Below, piece by piece: positions 39,346-48,181 of a stretch of 64,000 nt of DNA. Source of the DNA: Gemella haemolysans (lineage in GTDB: Bacteria; Bacillota; Bacilli; Staphylococcales; Gemellaceae); NCBI RefSeq assembly GCF_028308085.1, contig NZ_JAQMFS010000057.1, positions 35,302 through 99,301 on the forward strand, written 5' to 3'. A program made the translations under genes and the position numbers. The notes under the pieces were generated by a model. The model was not told the DNA's origin. It saw only the letters and a program-made list of their open reading frames with translations, and did no database searches. Each line of letters opens with the position of its first letter. Position 1 is the first letter of the stretch.

Positions 39346-40664
39346 TTTGCCTCCATTTTTTTAAGTTTTGCGATAAAAAAACCATCGCAACTATATTCAT
39401 CTGGTAATATTTCTAATACACCATTTTCTCTCGATTTAACTATACTATTGTTTAAAGTTATATTCTCTAAACTAAAATCTTTGTTCTCTTTTAAAAACTT
39501 CTCGATATTTTTTATATTTTCTCTCTTATCTATTGTACAAGTAGAATACATAAGTGTTCCACCTTGTTTAACATAATTTTTGCTATTTTCTAAAATTTGA
39601 TATTGAAGTTTCGCAATATCTTCAATATAAGCATTAGTAATTTTATATTTTATCTCGGGTTTGTTTTTAATAACCCCTATCCCTGAACATGGAACATCAC
39701 ATACAACTATATCAAAATTTTCAATAAATGAATCATTATTTACTGTTGCATCTTGTTCTTTAACTTGAATATTTGTTATATCAAGTTTTTCTTTGTTATC
39801 TTCGATTAACTTAAGCTTATGTATATATTTATCACATGAAATTAAAGTAGAATTAAAATATTTACTAGCTATATGTAGACTTTTTCCACCAGGAGCAGCA
39901 CAAGTATCTAGTATTTTATATTCTTTATCTAGTGACAAACCAATTGATGATGCCACTAACGCACTTGCCTCATCTTGTATAATATAATATCCTTTAGTAA
40001 ATAAGTTACTATCTAAGTTTAATTTATTTAAAATAAGACTATCTTCACAGATTTCACTCTCGCTAACCGCATCACCTAATTTTTCTATTAGCTCTTTCTT
40101 AGTGATTTTTAAAGGATTATATCTAATACTATTTTTACTCTTCTCATTAAAAGATAAAACAATTTTTTGAGCTTTTTCTACTCCGTATTGTTCTTTAAGT
40201 ATATTGTATAATTCGTTAGGACAACTATTTTCTATACAGAATTGCTCGGCTTTATTTTTATACTTAAGATCTAAATTACTAGCATGTCGTTCAATATTTC
40301 TAAGAATACCATTTACGAATTTTCCTGTGATATTACCTGCAACTTTCTTACTTAGTTTAACAGCTTCATCAATAATTGCGAAATTTGGAGTTTTATCCAT
40401 ATACAGTAATTGATAAATACTCATTAATAGGATAACTTTAACCTTTGGCTTAACCCTACCTTTTGAATAGCTTTTAAGAATATGTTCAAGATATATTTTA
40501 TTCTTTATAGTGCCGTACACTACTTCACTAATAAATCTTTTATCTTGTTCTTGAACCTTATGCTGATTAAAGTACTTATTTAACGTAATGTTGCTATAAC
40601 CATCTTCTTGAATAATTGTATAAAGTACTTCATAAGCAATATGTCTAGCATTAATGCTACTCAT
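39339..40664 (-). CDS. rsmB: 16S rRNA (cytosine(967)-C(5))-methyltransferase
   Basis: RsmB methylates C967 of 16S rRNA. The N-terminal NusB-like helical domain (about residues 5-130) precedes a Rossmann methyltransferase with [26 protein letters not shown] and [12 protein letters not shown]. The two catalytic cysteines are in the latter two motifs. The ATG at 40664 is preferred because AGGTG lies 7 bases upstream; a GTG 3 codons earlier is possible. The start overlaps the fmt stop by 8 bases, the standard fmt-rsmB order. Confidence 0.95.
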   Translation of the reverse strand: MSSINARHIAYEVLYTIIQEDGYSNITLNKYFNQHKVQEQDKRFISEVVYGTIKNKIYLEHILKSYSKGRVKPKVKVILLMSIYQLLYMDKTPNFAIIDEAVKLSKKVAGNITGKFVNGILRNIERHASNLDLKYKNKAEQFCIENSCPNELYNILKEQYGVEKAQKIVLSFNEKSKNSIRYNPLKITKKELIEKLGDAVSESEICEDSLILNKLNLDSNLFTKGYYIIQDEASALVASSIGLSLDKEYKILDTCAAPGGKSLHIASKYFNSTLISCDKYIHKLKLIEDNKEKLDITNIQVKEQDATVNNDSFIENFDIVVCDVPCSGIGVIKNKPEIKYKITNAYIEDIAKLQYQILENSKNYVKQGGTLMYSTCTIDKRENIKNIEKFLKENKDFSLENITLNNSIVKSRENGVLEILPDEYSCDGFFIAKLKKMEAKC

Positions 40665-41619
40665 TTTCTTCACCTAAAATTGTCCCTACATAATCTTTCT
40701 TATTAGATAAGAAATTAACTACAGGCATACGCTTTTTACCAGATACTTGAAGTTCATGTACTTTTAGAACTGTACCATTTCCACATAAAACATAGATATT
40801 TTTCTTATCTTGCTTAATTATAGTTCCTACTTTACTATAACTAGATTGTTCTTCTAACTCAACAACTTCACTAGACCAGATTTTTAACACATTACCATCT
40901 AAGTAAGTAAATGCACCTGGCGTAGGATCCAATGCGCGAACTTTATTAAACACTTTTCTTGCTGATGTATTCCAATCTATCTTCTCATCTTCTCTTAAGA
41001 TATTTCTTGCAAATGTAGCTTGCTCGTCATCTTGTTTTTCAGGTGCAATGTCACCACTAAAAATTTTCGGTAAAGTTTCATTTAGTAAATCACGACCAGC
41101 TACTGAAAGTTTATCATGTAATGTTTCATAGTTATCACTATCTAAAATATCAACTTCTACTTTTGAAATCATATCTCCTGCATCTAGTTTTTTAACCATA
41201 TACATAATAGTAATACCTGTTTTCTTATGGTCTTCTAATATCGAATATTGAATAGGTGCACCACCACGTAATTTAGGTAATAATGACCCGTGAACGTTTA
41301 TACATTTATGTTCTGGGATTTCTAAGATTTTGTCTGGTACAAGCTGTCCATATGCAGCTGTAATAATTATATCAGGGTTTAAATCTTTTAATGTATTATA
41401 TGTCTCTTCATCTGTTGATATTTTTTCAGGTTGTAATACCTTAATATTATTCTCTAATGCGACAACTTTTACTGGCGGTGGTGTTAACACCTTTTTTCTA
41501 CCAACTTTTTTATCTGGTTGGGTAATTACTAAATCTACCCCATAATTTTCAATTAACATTTCTAAAACAGGAACAGCAAATTTTGGAGTCCCCATAAATA
41601 CTATTTTTTTATTGTTCAT
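40657..41619 (-). CDS. fmt: Methionyl-tRNA formyltransferase
   Basis: Fmt formylates initiator methionyl-tRNA using 10-formyl-tetrahydrofolate. The family motif is seen as INVHGSLLPKLRGGAPIQYSI with the catalytic His, preceded by ITAAYGQLVPD. The C-terminal OB domain has RALDPTPGAFTYLDG. The 320 residues are normal. AGGAGAAAT lies before the ATG. It is the first gene of the fmt-rsmB-rlmN-prpC-prkC series. The priA and def genes often found just upstream are not here. Confidence 0.97.
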   Translation of the reverse strand: MNNKKIVFMGTPKFAVPVLEMLIENYGVDLVITQPDKKVGRKKVLTPPPVKVVALENNIKVLQPEKISTDEETYNTLKDLNPDIIITAAYGQLVPDKILEIPEHKCINVHGSLLPKLRGGAPIQYSILEDHKKTGITIMYMVKKLDAGDMISKVEVDILDSDNYETLHDKLSVAGRDLLNETLPKIFSGDIAPEKQDDEQATFARNILREDEKIDWNTSARKVFNKVRALDPTPGAFTYLDGNVLKIWSSEVVELEEQSSYSKVGTIIKQDKKNIYVLCGNGTVLKVHELQVSGKKRMPVVNFLSNKKDYVGTILGEENE

Positions 41620-41707
41620 TTATTTCTCCTAATAAAGAATTTAATCTTATTAATTATATCATATTTTCTTATATTCTTCTATTATTCATCGGTTTTTAGC
41701 GCTCTAG

Positions 41708-42211
41708 TTAATAATTATTATTATCAGATTCAAAATTTAATAAGAACCTCTTATTTTCTAATCCTGCAGCATAACCTGTTAAAGATCCATCAGTACCTAT
41801 AACTCTATGACAAGGAATAAATATCAAAAATGGATTATGCCCAACTGCTCCACCTACAGCTTGAGATGACATACCATTAATCCCCTGTAATTCAGCAACT
41901 TTCTTAGAAAGATACTTATAAGTAACTACTTCGCCATATGGAATATCTTTAAGTAACGACCAGATGTTTTTTCTAAAATCAGTTCCTATCATTTTTATAG
42001 GTATATTTTCCAAACTGGGTTTTTCATTTTTAAAATAGCTATCTAACCACAACTTTCCCAAGTTAAACACTTCTAATTCTTCATCAAATGAATATTTATT
42101 AATCTCATCAGGAAAATACTTTTGACCCTCTAAATAACAACCACATAGATGCATACCATCAGAAATTAAATATAGAAGACCTATCTTACTCTTATATGTG
42201 CAATAATACAT
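41708..42211 (-). CDS. ogt: Methylated-DNA-protein-cysteine methyltransferase
   Basis: This suicide repair protein removes O6-alkyl groups from guanine onto its own cysteine. The active site PCHRVIG (Cys at about residue 139) and the preceding DIPYGEVVTYKYLSK wing-helix DNA-binding block are intact. The AVGGAVGHNPF segment is also conserved. The 167 residues fit the short Ogt form with no Ada domain. It has an AAAGGAG site before the ATG and is separated from fmt by 88 bases. Confidence 0.94.
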   Translation of the reverse strand: MYYCTYKSKIGLLYLISDGMHLCGCYLEGQKYFPDEINKYSFDEELEVFNLGKLWLDSYFKNEKPSLENIPIKMIGTDFRKNIWSLLKDIPYGEVVTYKYLSKKVAELQGINGMSSQAVGGAVGHNPFLIFIPCHRVIGTDGSLTGYAAGLENKRFLLNFESDNNNY

Positions 42212-42372
42212 TTAAAACTCCTTTAATTTTTTATAAACTAGTAAAAAAATTTACTTTCACCTAACTATTGATTATCTTCTTAAATTTATTCGCTTATACG
42301 ATATTTCTATTAATTAATTACCTTCCATATATCAAAACAACATATATTTTAATATATAACTTTTTATATTAT

Positions 42373-42398
42373 AAAAAGACTAAGAACAAGCTTAGTCT
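42373..42398 (-). terminator. Rho-independent terminator overlapping the toxin-like gene end
   Basis: Minus-strand stem AGACTAAG pairs with CTTAGTCT around a 6-base loop and runs into five T. The first arm overlaps the last codons of the PBECR4-like gene. The gap to ogt (42212-42372) shows nothing else. Confidence 0.8.
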
Positions 42399-42901
42399 AA
42401 CCATATAATATTTCTAATTTTTGTTTTACGAGCATTTTGATATTTATTTTCATAGGTTTTATGTAATGTTGCAAGATAATAAATAGAATTCTTATTATTT
42501 TTCTTAAGACCTAGAACAATTACCTCATGTCCTTTATTTTTATAGATAATTAAATTTAGATACATTGTATTAGGGTCAATATCTTTTTCCACAATACATA
42601 ATTCTACATCTTTTTTTTTTAAAATTTCATGAATAAATGGATAACTATCTATTCTAGGACGGATAATTCCAAAATTTTTGTGTTTCCTTATATGATTTAA
42701 TGTTAAATATCCACTTTCAATAGATTTAATGGAATTAGTTGCTCTGCCTGATATAACTTTATGCAAATCTAACAAATGATGTAAGTCTGTTTTAGAAAAA
42801 TAAACATGGATAAAATTCATTTCTTTATATGAAGTCTCTATACAACATATTTTATTACAAAAATTTTCTTCGTAATCTTTTAAAATTTCTAAAAGTTTCA
42901 A
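42392..42901 (-). CDS. Toxin-like BECR-fold nuclease (PBECR4-type)
   Basis: The 169-residue protein resembles the phage-associated barnase/EndoU/colicin-RelE-like nuclease 4 (PBECR4) domain. The match rests on a basic FSKTDLHHLLDLH helix (about residues 37-49), GYLTLNHIRK, RPRIDSYPFIHEIL and strands ending in EVIVLGLKK and IYYLATL. I base this on remembered family patterns, not a search. The start is poor: in-frame stops upstream force a TTG at 42901 with only a weak site, or the Met at codon 28. Directly upstream is a structured RNA with its own terminator. No protein antitoxin is visible beside it. Confidence 0.55.
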   Translation of the reverse strand: MKLLEILKDYEENFCNKICCIETSYKEMNFIHVYFSKTDLHHLLDLHKVISGRATNSIKSIESGYLTLNHIRKHKNFGIIRPRIDSYPFIHEILKKKDVELCIVEKDIDPNTMYLNLIIYKNKGHEVIVLGLKKNNKNSIYYLATLHKTYENKYQNARKTKIRNIIWLD

Positions 42902-42931
42902 CTTACAATCATTTCATTATCTTTAAAAATA

Positions 42932-43121
42932 AAAAAAGATGCCTTATTGAACATCTTTTATTGAACACGTACCCGAAGACATCTCGAGTAGAGATCGGTG
43001 AACAGACATAAACCCTCTGCCAGGGAACATAGTGTGTTCCTACTATGTCGTCGACTAGTTTAACCTATAGTATGGTTAATAACGAGACGAGAAGGAGAAA
43101 TTTTCCATTCCTTTTAATCTC
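42932..43121 (-). ncRNA. Structured small RNA of unknown family
   Basis: A roughly 185-190 nt minus-strand transcript is predicted between a strong promoter and a terminator. There is no open frame of note, but several stems are visible. One is TTAACC/GGTTAA inside TCGTC/GACGA (about 43045-43090). Another is ACATAGT/ACTATGT, competing with GGAACA/TGTTCC (about 43023-43050). A third is ATCTC/GAGAT inside ACCGA/TCGGGT (about 42971-42999). A TGTTCAATAA sequence occurs twice near the 3' end, 14 bases apart. It does not show tmRNA, RNase P or SRP RNA motifs, and I could not fold it as a 6S rod. Confidence 0.6.
42934..42959 (-). terminator. Terminator of the small RNA
   Basis: Minus-strand AAAAGATG pairs with CATCTTTT around a 10-base loop and ends in seven T. 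It separates the small RNA from the toxin-like gene, whose start codon is 33 bases further on. Confidence 0.75.
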
Positions 43122-43128
43122 AATATCA

Positions 43129-43157
43129 ATTTTAATATATACTTCATAATTTGTCAA
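43129..43157 (-). promoter_or_regulatory. Near-consensus sigma-A promoter of the small RNA
   Basis: On the minus strand a perfect TTGACA (43152-43157) is followed by 17 bases and TAAAAT (43129-43134). This is one of the best housekeeping promoters in the window and predicts a start near 43121. Confidence 0.8.
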
Positions 43158-43218
43158 CTTTTCCTGCTGTATCATGTGTGATTCACTATCCCACTTCTAC
43201 CTGTTTACTTGTAGTGTC

Positions 43219-43252
43219 AAAAAAAGAGAGTATGATTAAAAAATCATCTCTC
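43219..43252 (-). terminator. Rho-independent terminator of lspA
   Basis: Minus-strand GAGAGATGATT pairs with AATCATACTCTC (one mismatch) and is followed by seven T. It lies about 10 bases after the lspA stop. Confidence 0.8.
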
Positions 43253-43261
43253 AGTTTATTA

Positions 43262-43717
43262 TTATTTATCTTCTTCCTTATAAATTTTAAATAATAAGAA
43301 TACAACTCCTACACAAATAAAGCAATCCGCTAAGTTGAATATAGGAAAATCATATCCAAAAATTCTAAAATCTAAGAAATCGACAACTTCATGCCTAGTT
43401 ATTCTATCAATAAAATTTCCAATTGCTCCTCCATAAATTAGAGAAAAAATAGCTTTATCAAAACTTGATAATATATTTCTTTGTTTAACTAAATAATATG
43501 TTAAAATAGCAATAAAAATTATCGTAATAACTATAAAAAATATACGGCTATCTTGTAAAATTCCCCATGCGGCTCCTCTATTTCTATGGGATGAAATACT
43601 AAAGAAATTAGCAATAACTTCCTTACTTTCTCCTAATGTAAAATGATTAACTATAAAATTTTTACTAAGTTGATCTAGCAATATTAGAAAACATGCCAGT
43701 ATAAATATAATTAGCAT
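43262..43717 (-). CDS. lspA: Lipoprotein signal peptidase (signal peptidase II)
   Basis: LspA cleaves signal peptides of prolipoproteins in the membrane. The 151-residue protein has four membrane helices. The catalytic aspartates are in GNFIDRI and FNLADCFI, and the conserved NRGAAWGI loop is present. The start has AGGAGAAGG upstream. It lies 13 bases after nth. The usual partner rluD is not downstream; instead a terminator, the small RNA and the toxin-like gene follow. Confidence 0.95.
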   Translation of the reverse strand: MLIIFILACFLILLDQLSKNFIVNHFTLGESKEVIANFFSISSHRNRGAAWGILQDSRIFFIVITIIFIAILTYYLVKQRNILSSFDKAIFSLIYGGAIGNFIDRITRHEVVDFLDFRIFGYDFPIFNLADCFICVGVVFLLFKIYKEEDK

Positions 43718-43730
43718 AGTCCTTCTCCTC

Positions 43731-44375
43731 TTATTTTAATACTAATAATTTTTCTAATTCAGGGTCAATAGAACGCTCACCTCTTGCAGGGAGTTTATAA
43801 CGACCTAAATGAATTAATTGATGATGTATTTTACCCCAACTTTCCATAGGAAAAACACTCATCAGATTTTTTTCGACTTGAAGCGGACTATCATTTATAT
43901 CCGCAAGACCAAACATTTTTGCAACCCTTTCTACATGAGTATCAACTGCTATAGCAGGTATATTAAAACCAACAGAAAGAACAACATTCGCTGTCTTTCT
44001 ACCTACACCGGGTAAAGTTTCTAATTCCTCTCTAGTTTGTGGAATTTTATAGTCATAAACATCTCTAAGCATATTAGCCATTCCAACAATATTTTTTGAC
44101 TTAGCTTTATAAAGACCTAATGTACGAATATATTTTTCAATGTCTTCTACTTTAGCATCAGCATAGTCATCAATAGTTTTATAATTTTTGAATAATTCTA
44201 CTGTAGCTCTATTAACATACTCATCTTTACATTGGGCAGACAACAGAACAGCAATAATCAATTCTAAATTATTAGAAAAATCTAATTCACATTCAACATT
44301 AGGAAATACTTTATCCAAATAATCCATTACTTTTTTTGCTTTAATCTTTTTTTGTCTATTTGTTAAACCAGTCAT
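43731..44375 (-). CDS. nth: Endonuclease III-like DNA glycosylase without Fe-S cysteines
   Basis: Nth removes oxidised pyrimidines and nicks the strand. The helix-hairpin-helix LPGVGRKTANVV with the catalytic Lys and VDTHVERV with the catalytic Asp are intact. The 214-residue protein ends GRYKLPARGERSIDPELEK and lacks the C-x6-C-x2-C-x5-C [4Fe-4S] motif that E. coli Nth carries at this point. It may still be active, as cluster-less relatives exist. The start overlaps the dnaD end by 20 bases. Confidence 0.9.
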   Translation of the reverse strand: MTGLTNRQKKIKAKKVMDYLDKVFPNVECELDFSNNLELIIAVLLSAQCKDEYVNRATVELFKNYKTIDDYADAKVEDIEKYIRTLGLYKAKSKNIVGMANMLRDVYDYKIPQTREELETLPGVGRKTANVVLSVGFNIPAIAVDTHVERVAKMFGLADINDSPLQVEKNLMSVFPMESWGKIHHQLIHLGRYKLPARGERSIDPELEKLLVLK

Positions 44376-44877
44376 AACCTAAATTAGTTCCACTTTCTTT
44401 TTTTATTTCTTTACTAACTTTATTGTTTAAAATACCATTAACATAACTAATATTTTTCGAGATAGTTAATGCCTCGTCGATCTCAGTTTTTGTATATTTT
44501 CTTTCAAACCATGAAGACACTATATCCATCTCTTTTGAAGTTAATATTTTCCCTGTGACTTTCTCAACTAATCTTAAAAGTTCACGTAATGTATAGTAAT
44601 CATCTTTATTATTTAACACTATAAAGTCTATCCTACTATCCGGTAAAAGTACTATTAATTCTTTCTTAATCAAAATATCTAAGAGAGAAAAAATCTGATC
44701 TTCAGAATAACTTAATTTTTCCTTGAAAACTTCCATTGAAAAAGGTATCTTCCCTTGCTTTGTCAAATAACTTATCTGAAGAAGAAACATTGCTTCCTCT
44801 CCAGATAAGTTATGAGAAGTATAATTCATTAAAAAATCAGCATCAACTAAAAGACCTTTTATATTGATATTGATCAT
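44356..44877 (-). CDS. dnaD: DnaD-family replication initiation protein
   Basis: DnaD helps load the replicative helicase at the origin and during restart. The 173 residues have an N-terminal winged-helix region (GEEAMFLLQISYLT, then EVFKEKLSYSEDQIFSLLDILIKKELI). The C-terminal DnaD domain includes SWFERKYTKTEIDEALTIS and YVNGILNNKV. It is shorter than Bacillus DnaD (about 230), mainly at the tail. The asnS-dnaD-nth order is the standard Firmicutes arrangement and supports the call. Confidence 0.88.
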   Translation of the reverse strand: MININIKGLLVDADFLMNYTSHNLSGEEAMFLLQISYLTKQGKIPFSMEVFKEKLSYSEDQIFSLLDILIKKELIVLLPDSRIDFIVLNNKDDYYTLRELLRLVEKVTGKILTSKEMDIVSSWFERKYTKTEIDEALTISKNISYVNGILNNKVSKEIKKESGTNLGYDWFNK

Positions 44878-44886
44878 ATTAAACTC

Positions 44887-46173
44887 CTATGGTGTTAGTC
44901 TGTTTAATAAACGTGGGAATGGAACAGTTTCACGAACGTGTCCGTTACCTGTAATCCAAGCAACTGTTCTTTCCAATCCTAAACCAAATCCTGCATGTTC
45001 AACAGAACCATATTTACGTAAATCTAAATACCAACCATAAGCATCAAGATTTAAATCGTGTTTCTTAATATTGTCTAATAGTTTATCATAATCGTCTATA
45101 CGTTGAGAACCACCAATAATTTCCCCGTATCCTTCAGGAGCAATTAAATCAGCACATAATACAACACCAGGTTCGTTCGGATCTTCAATCATATAGAATG
45201 GTTTAATATCTAATGGCCAGTGAGTAATAAACACAGGTTTATTATAACTATTAGCTATAAATGTTTCATGTGGTGATCCAAAATCATCTCCATATTCAAT
45301 ATCGTCAAATCCATTTTCTTTTAATAACTTGATTGCATCTTTATATTTAATACGAGGGAATTCTCCTCTAGCATTTTCCAATGCTTCAATATCACGACCT
45401 AAAACTTTAAGCTGTTCTTGACATTTTTCTAATACATCAGTTAATAAGTGATTAACAAAAGCTTCTTGTAAAGCTAAACTTTCATCATGATTACAGAATG
45501 CCATTTCAGCTTCAATCATCCAGAACTCGATTAAGTGACGACGAGTTTTAGATTTTTCAGCTCTAAATGTAGGACCAAATGAGAATACTTTACCAAATGC
45601 CATTGCAGTAGCTTCTAAGTATAATTGACCTGACTGAGAAAGGTAAGCTTCTTCGTCAAAGTATTTAGTGTTGAATAATTCTGTTGTTCCTTCTGGAGCT
45701 GATGAAGTTAAAATTGGTGGATCAGTTTTTAAGAAACCTTCTTTTTCAAAGAAATCATAAGTTGATTTAATGATTTGATTTCTAATTGTTAAAATAGCGT
45801 GTTGTTTTTTAGAACGAATCCAAATGTGACGGTTATCCGCTAAAAATTCTACTCCATGTTCTTTTGGAGTGATAGGATAATCGACTGCTTCAGAAATTAC
45901 TTCAAAATCTTCAATCTCTAACTCAATTCCAGAAAGTTCTCTTTCATTTTCTTTAATTAACCCTGTTACTTTTAATGAAGTTTCTTGTGGTAAGTGACGT
46001 AATTGTTGATATCTTTCTTCACCTAAAGATTCTTTTAAAGCGATAGCTTGAATAAATCCAGCTCCATATCTTAATTGGAAAAATGCAATTTTACCACTGC
46101 TTCTCTTGTTAGCAATCCATGCACCAAGAGTTACTTTTTGACCTAGTTGTTCTTTTAAATTGTTAATGTTCAA
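44887..46173 (-). CDS. asnS: Asparaginyl-tRNA synthetase
   Basis: AsnS charges tRNA-Asn. This class II enzyme has an N-terminal OB anticodon-binding domain ([22 protein letters not shown]). The catalytic domain shows motif 2 ([28 protein letters not shown]) and motif 3 ([12 protein letters not shown]). It has 428 residues. The start is the TTG at 46173 because AGGAGGG lies upstream; a TTG 13 codons earlier has no site and would add a non-family extension. It starts the asnS-dnaD-nth-lspA run. Confidence 0.97.
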   Translation of the reverse strand: MNINNLKEQLGQKVTLGAWIANKRSSGKIAFFQLRYGAGFIQAIALKESLGEERYQQLRHLPQETSLKVTGLIKENERELSGIELEIEDFEVISEAVDYPITPKEHGVEFLADNRHIWIRSKKQHAILTIRNQIIKSTYDFFEKEGFLKTDPPILTSSAPEGTTELFNTKYFDEEAYLSQSGQLYLEATAMAFGKVFSFGPTFRAEKSKTRRHLIEFWMIEAEMAFCNHDESLALQEAFVNHLLTDVLEKCQEQLKVLGRDIEALENARGEFPRIKYKDAIKLLKENGFDDIEYGDDFGSPHETFIANSYNKPVFITHWPLDIKPFYMIEDPNEPGVVLCADLIAPEGYGEIIGGSQRIDDYDKLLDNIKKHDLNLDAYGWYLDLRKYGSVEHAGFGLGLERTVAWITGNGHVRETVPFPRLLNRLTP

Positions 46174-46302
46174 CTTACAGTCCCTCCTAATTTTAATTAA
46201 TGTTTTGTTCAATTTTAAATTGTAATATATTATATATGAAAACTATTTATATTATAACATAAATTTACTATTTTTTTAATTATGTGTTTTTATTTTTCTC
46301 AT

Positions 46303-48153
46303 CTAATGTTCTAAATCTCGAAAAACTATAATACTTTCAAATATATCTTTAAGATAGTAACGATACTCCAGAATATCCTTCGTCGCGTAACATCTGTATG
46401 ATATTTTATTATTTTTTATAACTTCATTATATAATTCGTTAAAATTATCCTTTATTGAGAAATTGTAATATTTTATATAACTTCTTTTTTCTCTTTTATT
46501 AAAATATAAATCCTTATATTTATTACTTTCAAATACATATAATATTGAACCTGTAGCTTTTGAATTCAATAATTCCTCATCACCATTACTATAAATATAA
46601 TGTGCTTTAGCTTTTAGATTTAAATATTTATGGTGTCTTGAATGAATTATATTAATTAATCCCTTCACTTTCTTATCGTCAACAACTGTTAATTTCAAAC
46701 TATTTTCTTGATTAAGGACAACGAATTTATATGCATTTTTAGAATTTGTAAGTACATCTTTTAATTTTTTCATAAATTTGTAAGAAACTGGTAATATATC
46801 TTTATAAGATTTTATATCATTTAATATAGCCTCTACATCTTGAAGAATAAAACTCAAACTGTCATTATATAAGAATAAACTTTCTGATATATACATTTCA
46901 TGTAAGAATTTTACAAGACCATCTATATTATTTCTTAACATTTTAATGTTTTTGTCTTTAAGATTTTTCGATACAGCAACATTTAACTCAATAATAACAT
47001 TTTTATAGAAATAATCTTTTGTATTTTTTGAATCAAGTTCACGTCCTAAAATCTTTTTATTTTCAAAAATAAAAGTATGATTTTTTAAGTTGTTATTTTC
47101 CAATAAATATTCGATTGAATTATAATTTGTAACAATATTTTTACAACTATCGGCAACCCTATTCTTTTCATCAAAATAATAAGATTTAGAGCTTATTAAA
47201 ATACCATTTCTTATATTATCAATATACAATTTCTCAAGATAAAGTAAATTTAATTCACAAAAGTCCCCAGAATTTGTTTCTAATATCCATACATATAATT
47301 TTATTAATAATTTATCTAAATTTAAATCTTCTTTTTTGGGGAATAGTTTAAATATATTTAATGGAATATAATTACTCTTTTCTTTTAAAATAACATAGTT
47401 CCTAATTTTAAAGTTGTCTATATATTTCTTTTCATTAATAGATGAAAACATTATAAATTTATCTTTAAAATTGTTATCATTGACTTCATATGATACTTTT
47501 TTAAAATCTACACCATCAAAATTAATGAAGTCTTCTTTTTTTATTTTCTTTCCTCTAATTATTCTTTTGCAATATCTAGCAAATTTAAGAGTATTGTAAT
47601 CTATTTTTTCTAAAAGTACTTCAATCTTTTTAAAATTGTTTGAATTTATATTTGCTATTCTCTTAGAAATTTCTTTTAGTAATTCTACTGTTACTTGTAC
47701 ATCAATAGCGGCATTATGATATCCATCACCAGAGTATAGAGCAAGAGAATTAGATAAATCAGATAATCTATAACTTTCCTGAGTTGGCAAAAATAATCTA
47801 GCTAGTTCAACCGTATCTAAAGACATTTTAGCATGATATCTTATTCCTACATCATGAAACCTTTTCTTTAAAATTACATAATCAGATGGTAAGCCGTGAC
47901 AAACAAGTATATCTTCTTTTATGAAATCATATAATTCTTTGGCAACATCTTCAAAATATAATTTTTCGCTTAACATATCATTATTAATACCAGTTAACTC
48001 AGTAACAAAAGGTGAGACTTGTTTTTTAGGTTTTATATAATAATTAATAGACTCTAACTCTTTAAAGTTTTGATCCAGTTTTGTTGCAGAAAACTGAATT
48101 ATTTCTTTTTCCTCAGTTAATTCAATATCCACTACACAAAATAATTTATTCAT
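46303..48153 (-). CDS. dinG: Degenerate DinG: DEDDh exonuclease with decayed helicase region
   Basis: The N-terminal 170 residues are an intact DnaQ-type 3'-5' exonuclease with VVDIELTE (DxE), GLPSDYVIL and the YHNAAIDVQVT His/Asp motif. The rest resembles DinG only faintly: WILETNSGDFCELNL matches the LLETxTGDxxELxL block, and NIVTNYNSIEYLL matches the TNH motif. Walker A is absent, and where DEAH should be there is IFENKKIL. It has 616 residues instead of about 900, so helicase domain 2 is missing. The position between cca and asnS is where Bacillus has dinG. The start at 48153 follows GGTGAGG. Confidence 0.75.
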   Translation of the reverse strand: MNKLFCVVDIELTEEKEIIQFSATKLDQNFKELESINYYIKPKKQVSPFVTELTGINNDMLSEKLYFEDVAKELYDFIKEDILVCHGLPSDYVILKKRFHDVGIRYHAKMSLDTVELARLFLPTQESYRLSDLSNSLALYSGDGYHNAAIDVQVTVELLKEISKRIANINSNNFKKIEVLLEKIDYNTLKFARYCKRIIRGKKIKKEDFINFDGVDFKKVSYEVNDNNFKDKFIMFSSINEKKYIDNFKIRNYVILKEKSNYIPLNIFKLFPKKEDLNLDKLLIKLYVWILETNSGDFCELNLLYLEKLYIDNIRNGILISSKSYYFDEKNRVADSCKNIVTNYNSIEYLLENNNLKNHTFIFENKKILGRELDSKNTKDYFYKNVIIELNVAVSKNLKDKNIKMLRNNIDGLVKFLHEMYISESLFLYNDSLSFILQDVEAILNDIKSYKDILPVSYKFMKKLKDVLTNSKNAYKFVVLNQENSLKLTVVDDKKVKGLINIIHSRHHKYLNLKAKAHYIYSNGDEELLNSKATGSILYVFESNKYKDLYFNKREKRSYIKYYNFSIKDNFNELYNEVIKNNKISYRCYATKDILEYRYYLKDIFESIIVFRDLEH

Positions 48154-48181
48154 ATATTCCCTCACCTCTCTTTCATTATAT

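Noticed and set aside
42932..43121. tmRNA, RNase P RNA or SRP RNA
   Set aside because: No 3' CCA-type acceptor or tag frame, no GAGGAAAGTCC-type core and no GGAAGGAAGCA tetraloop region were found. 6S RNA remains open, but I could not form its rod.
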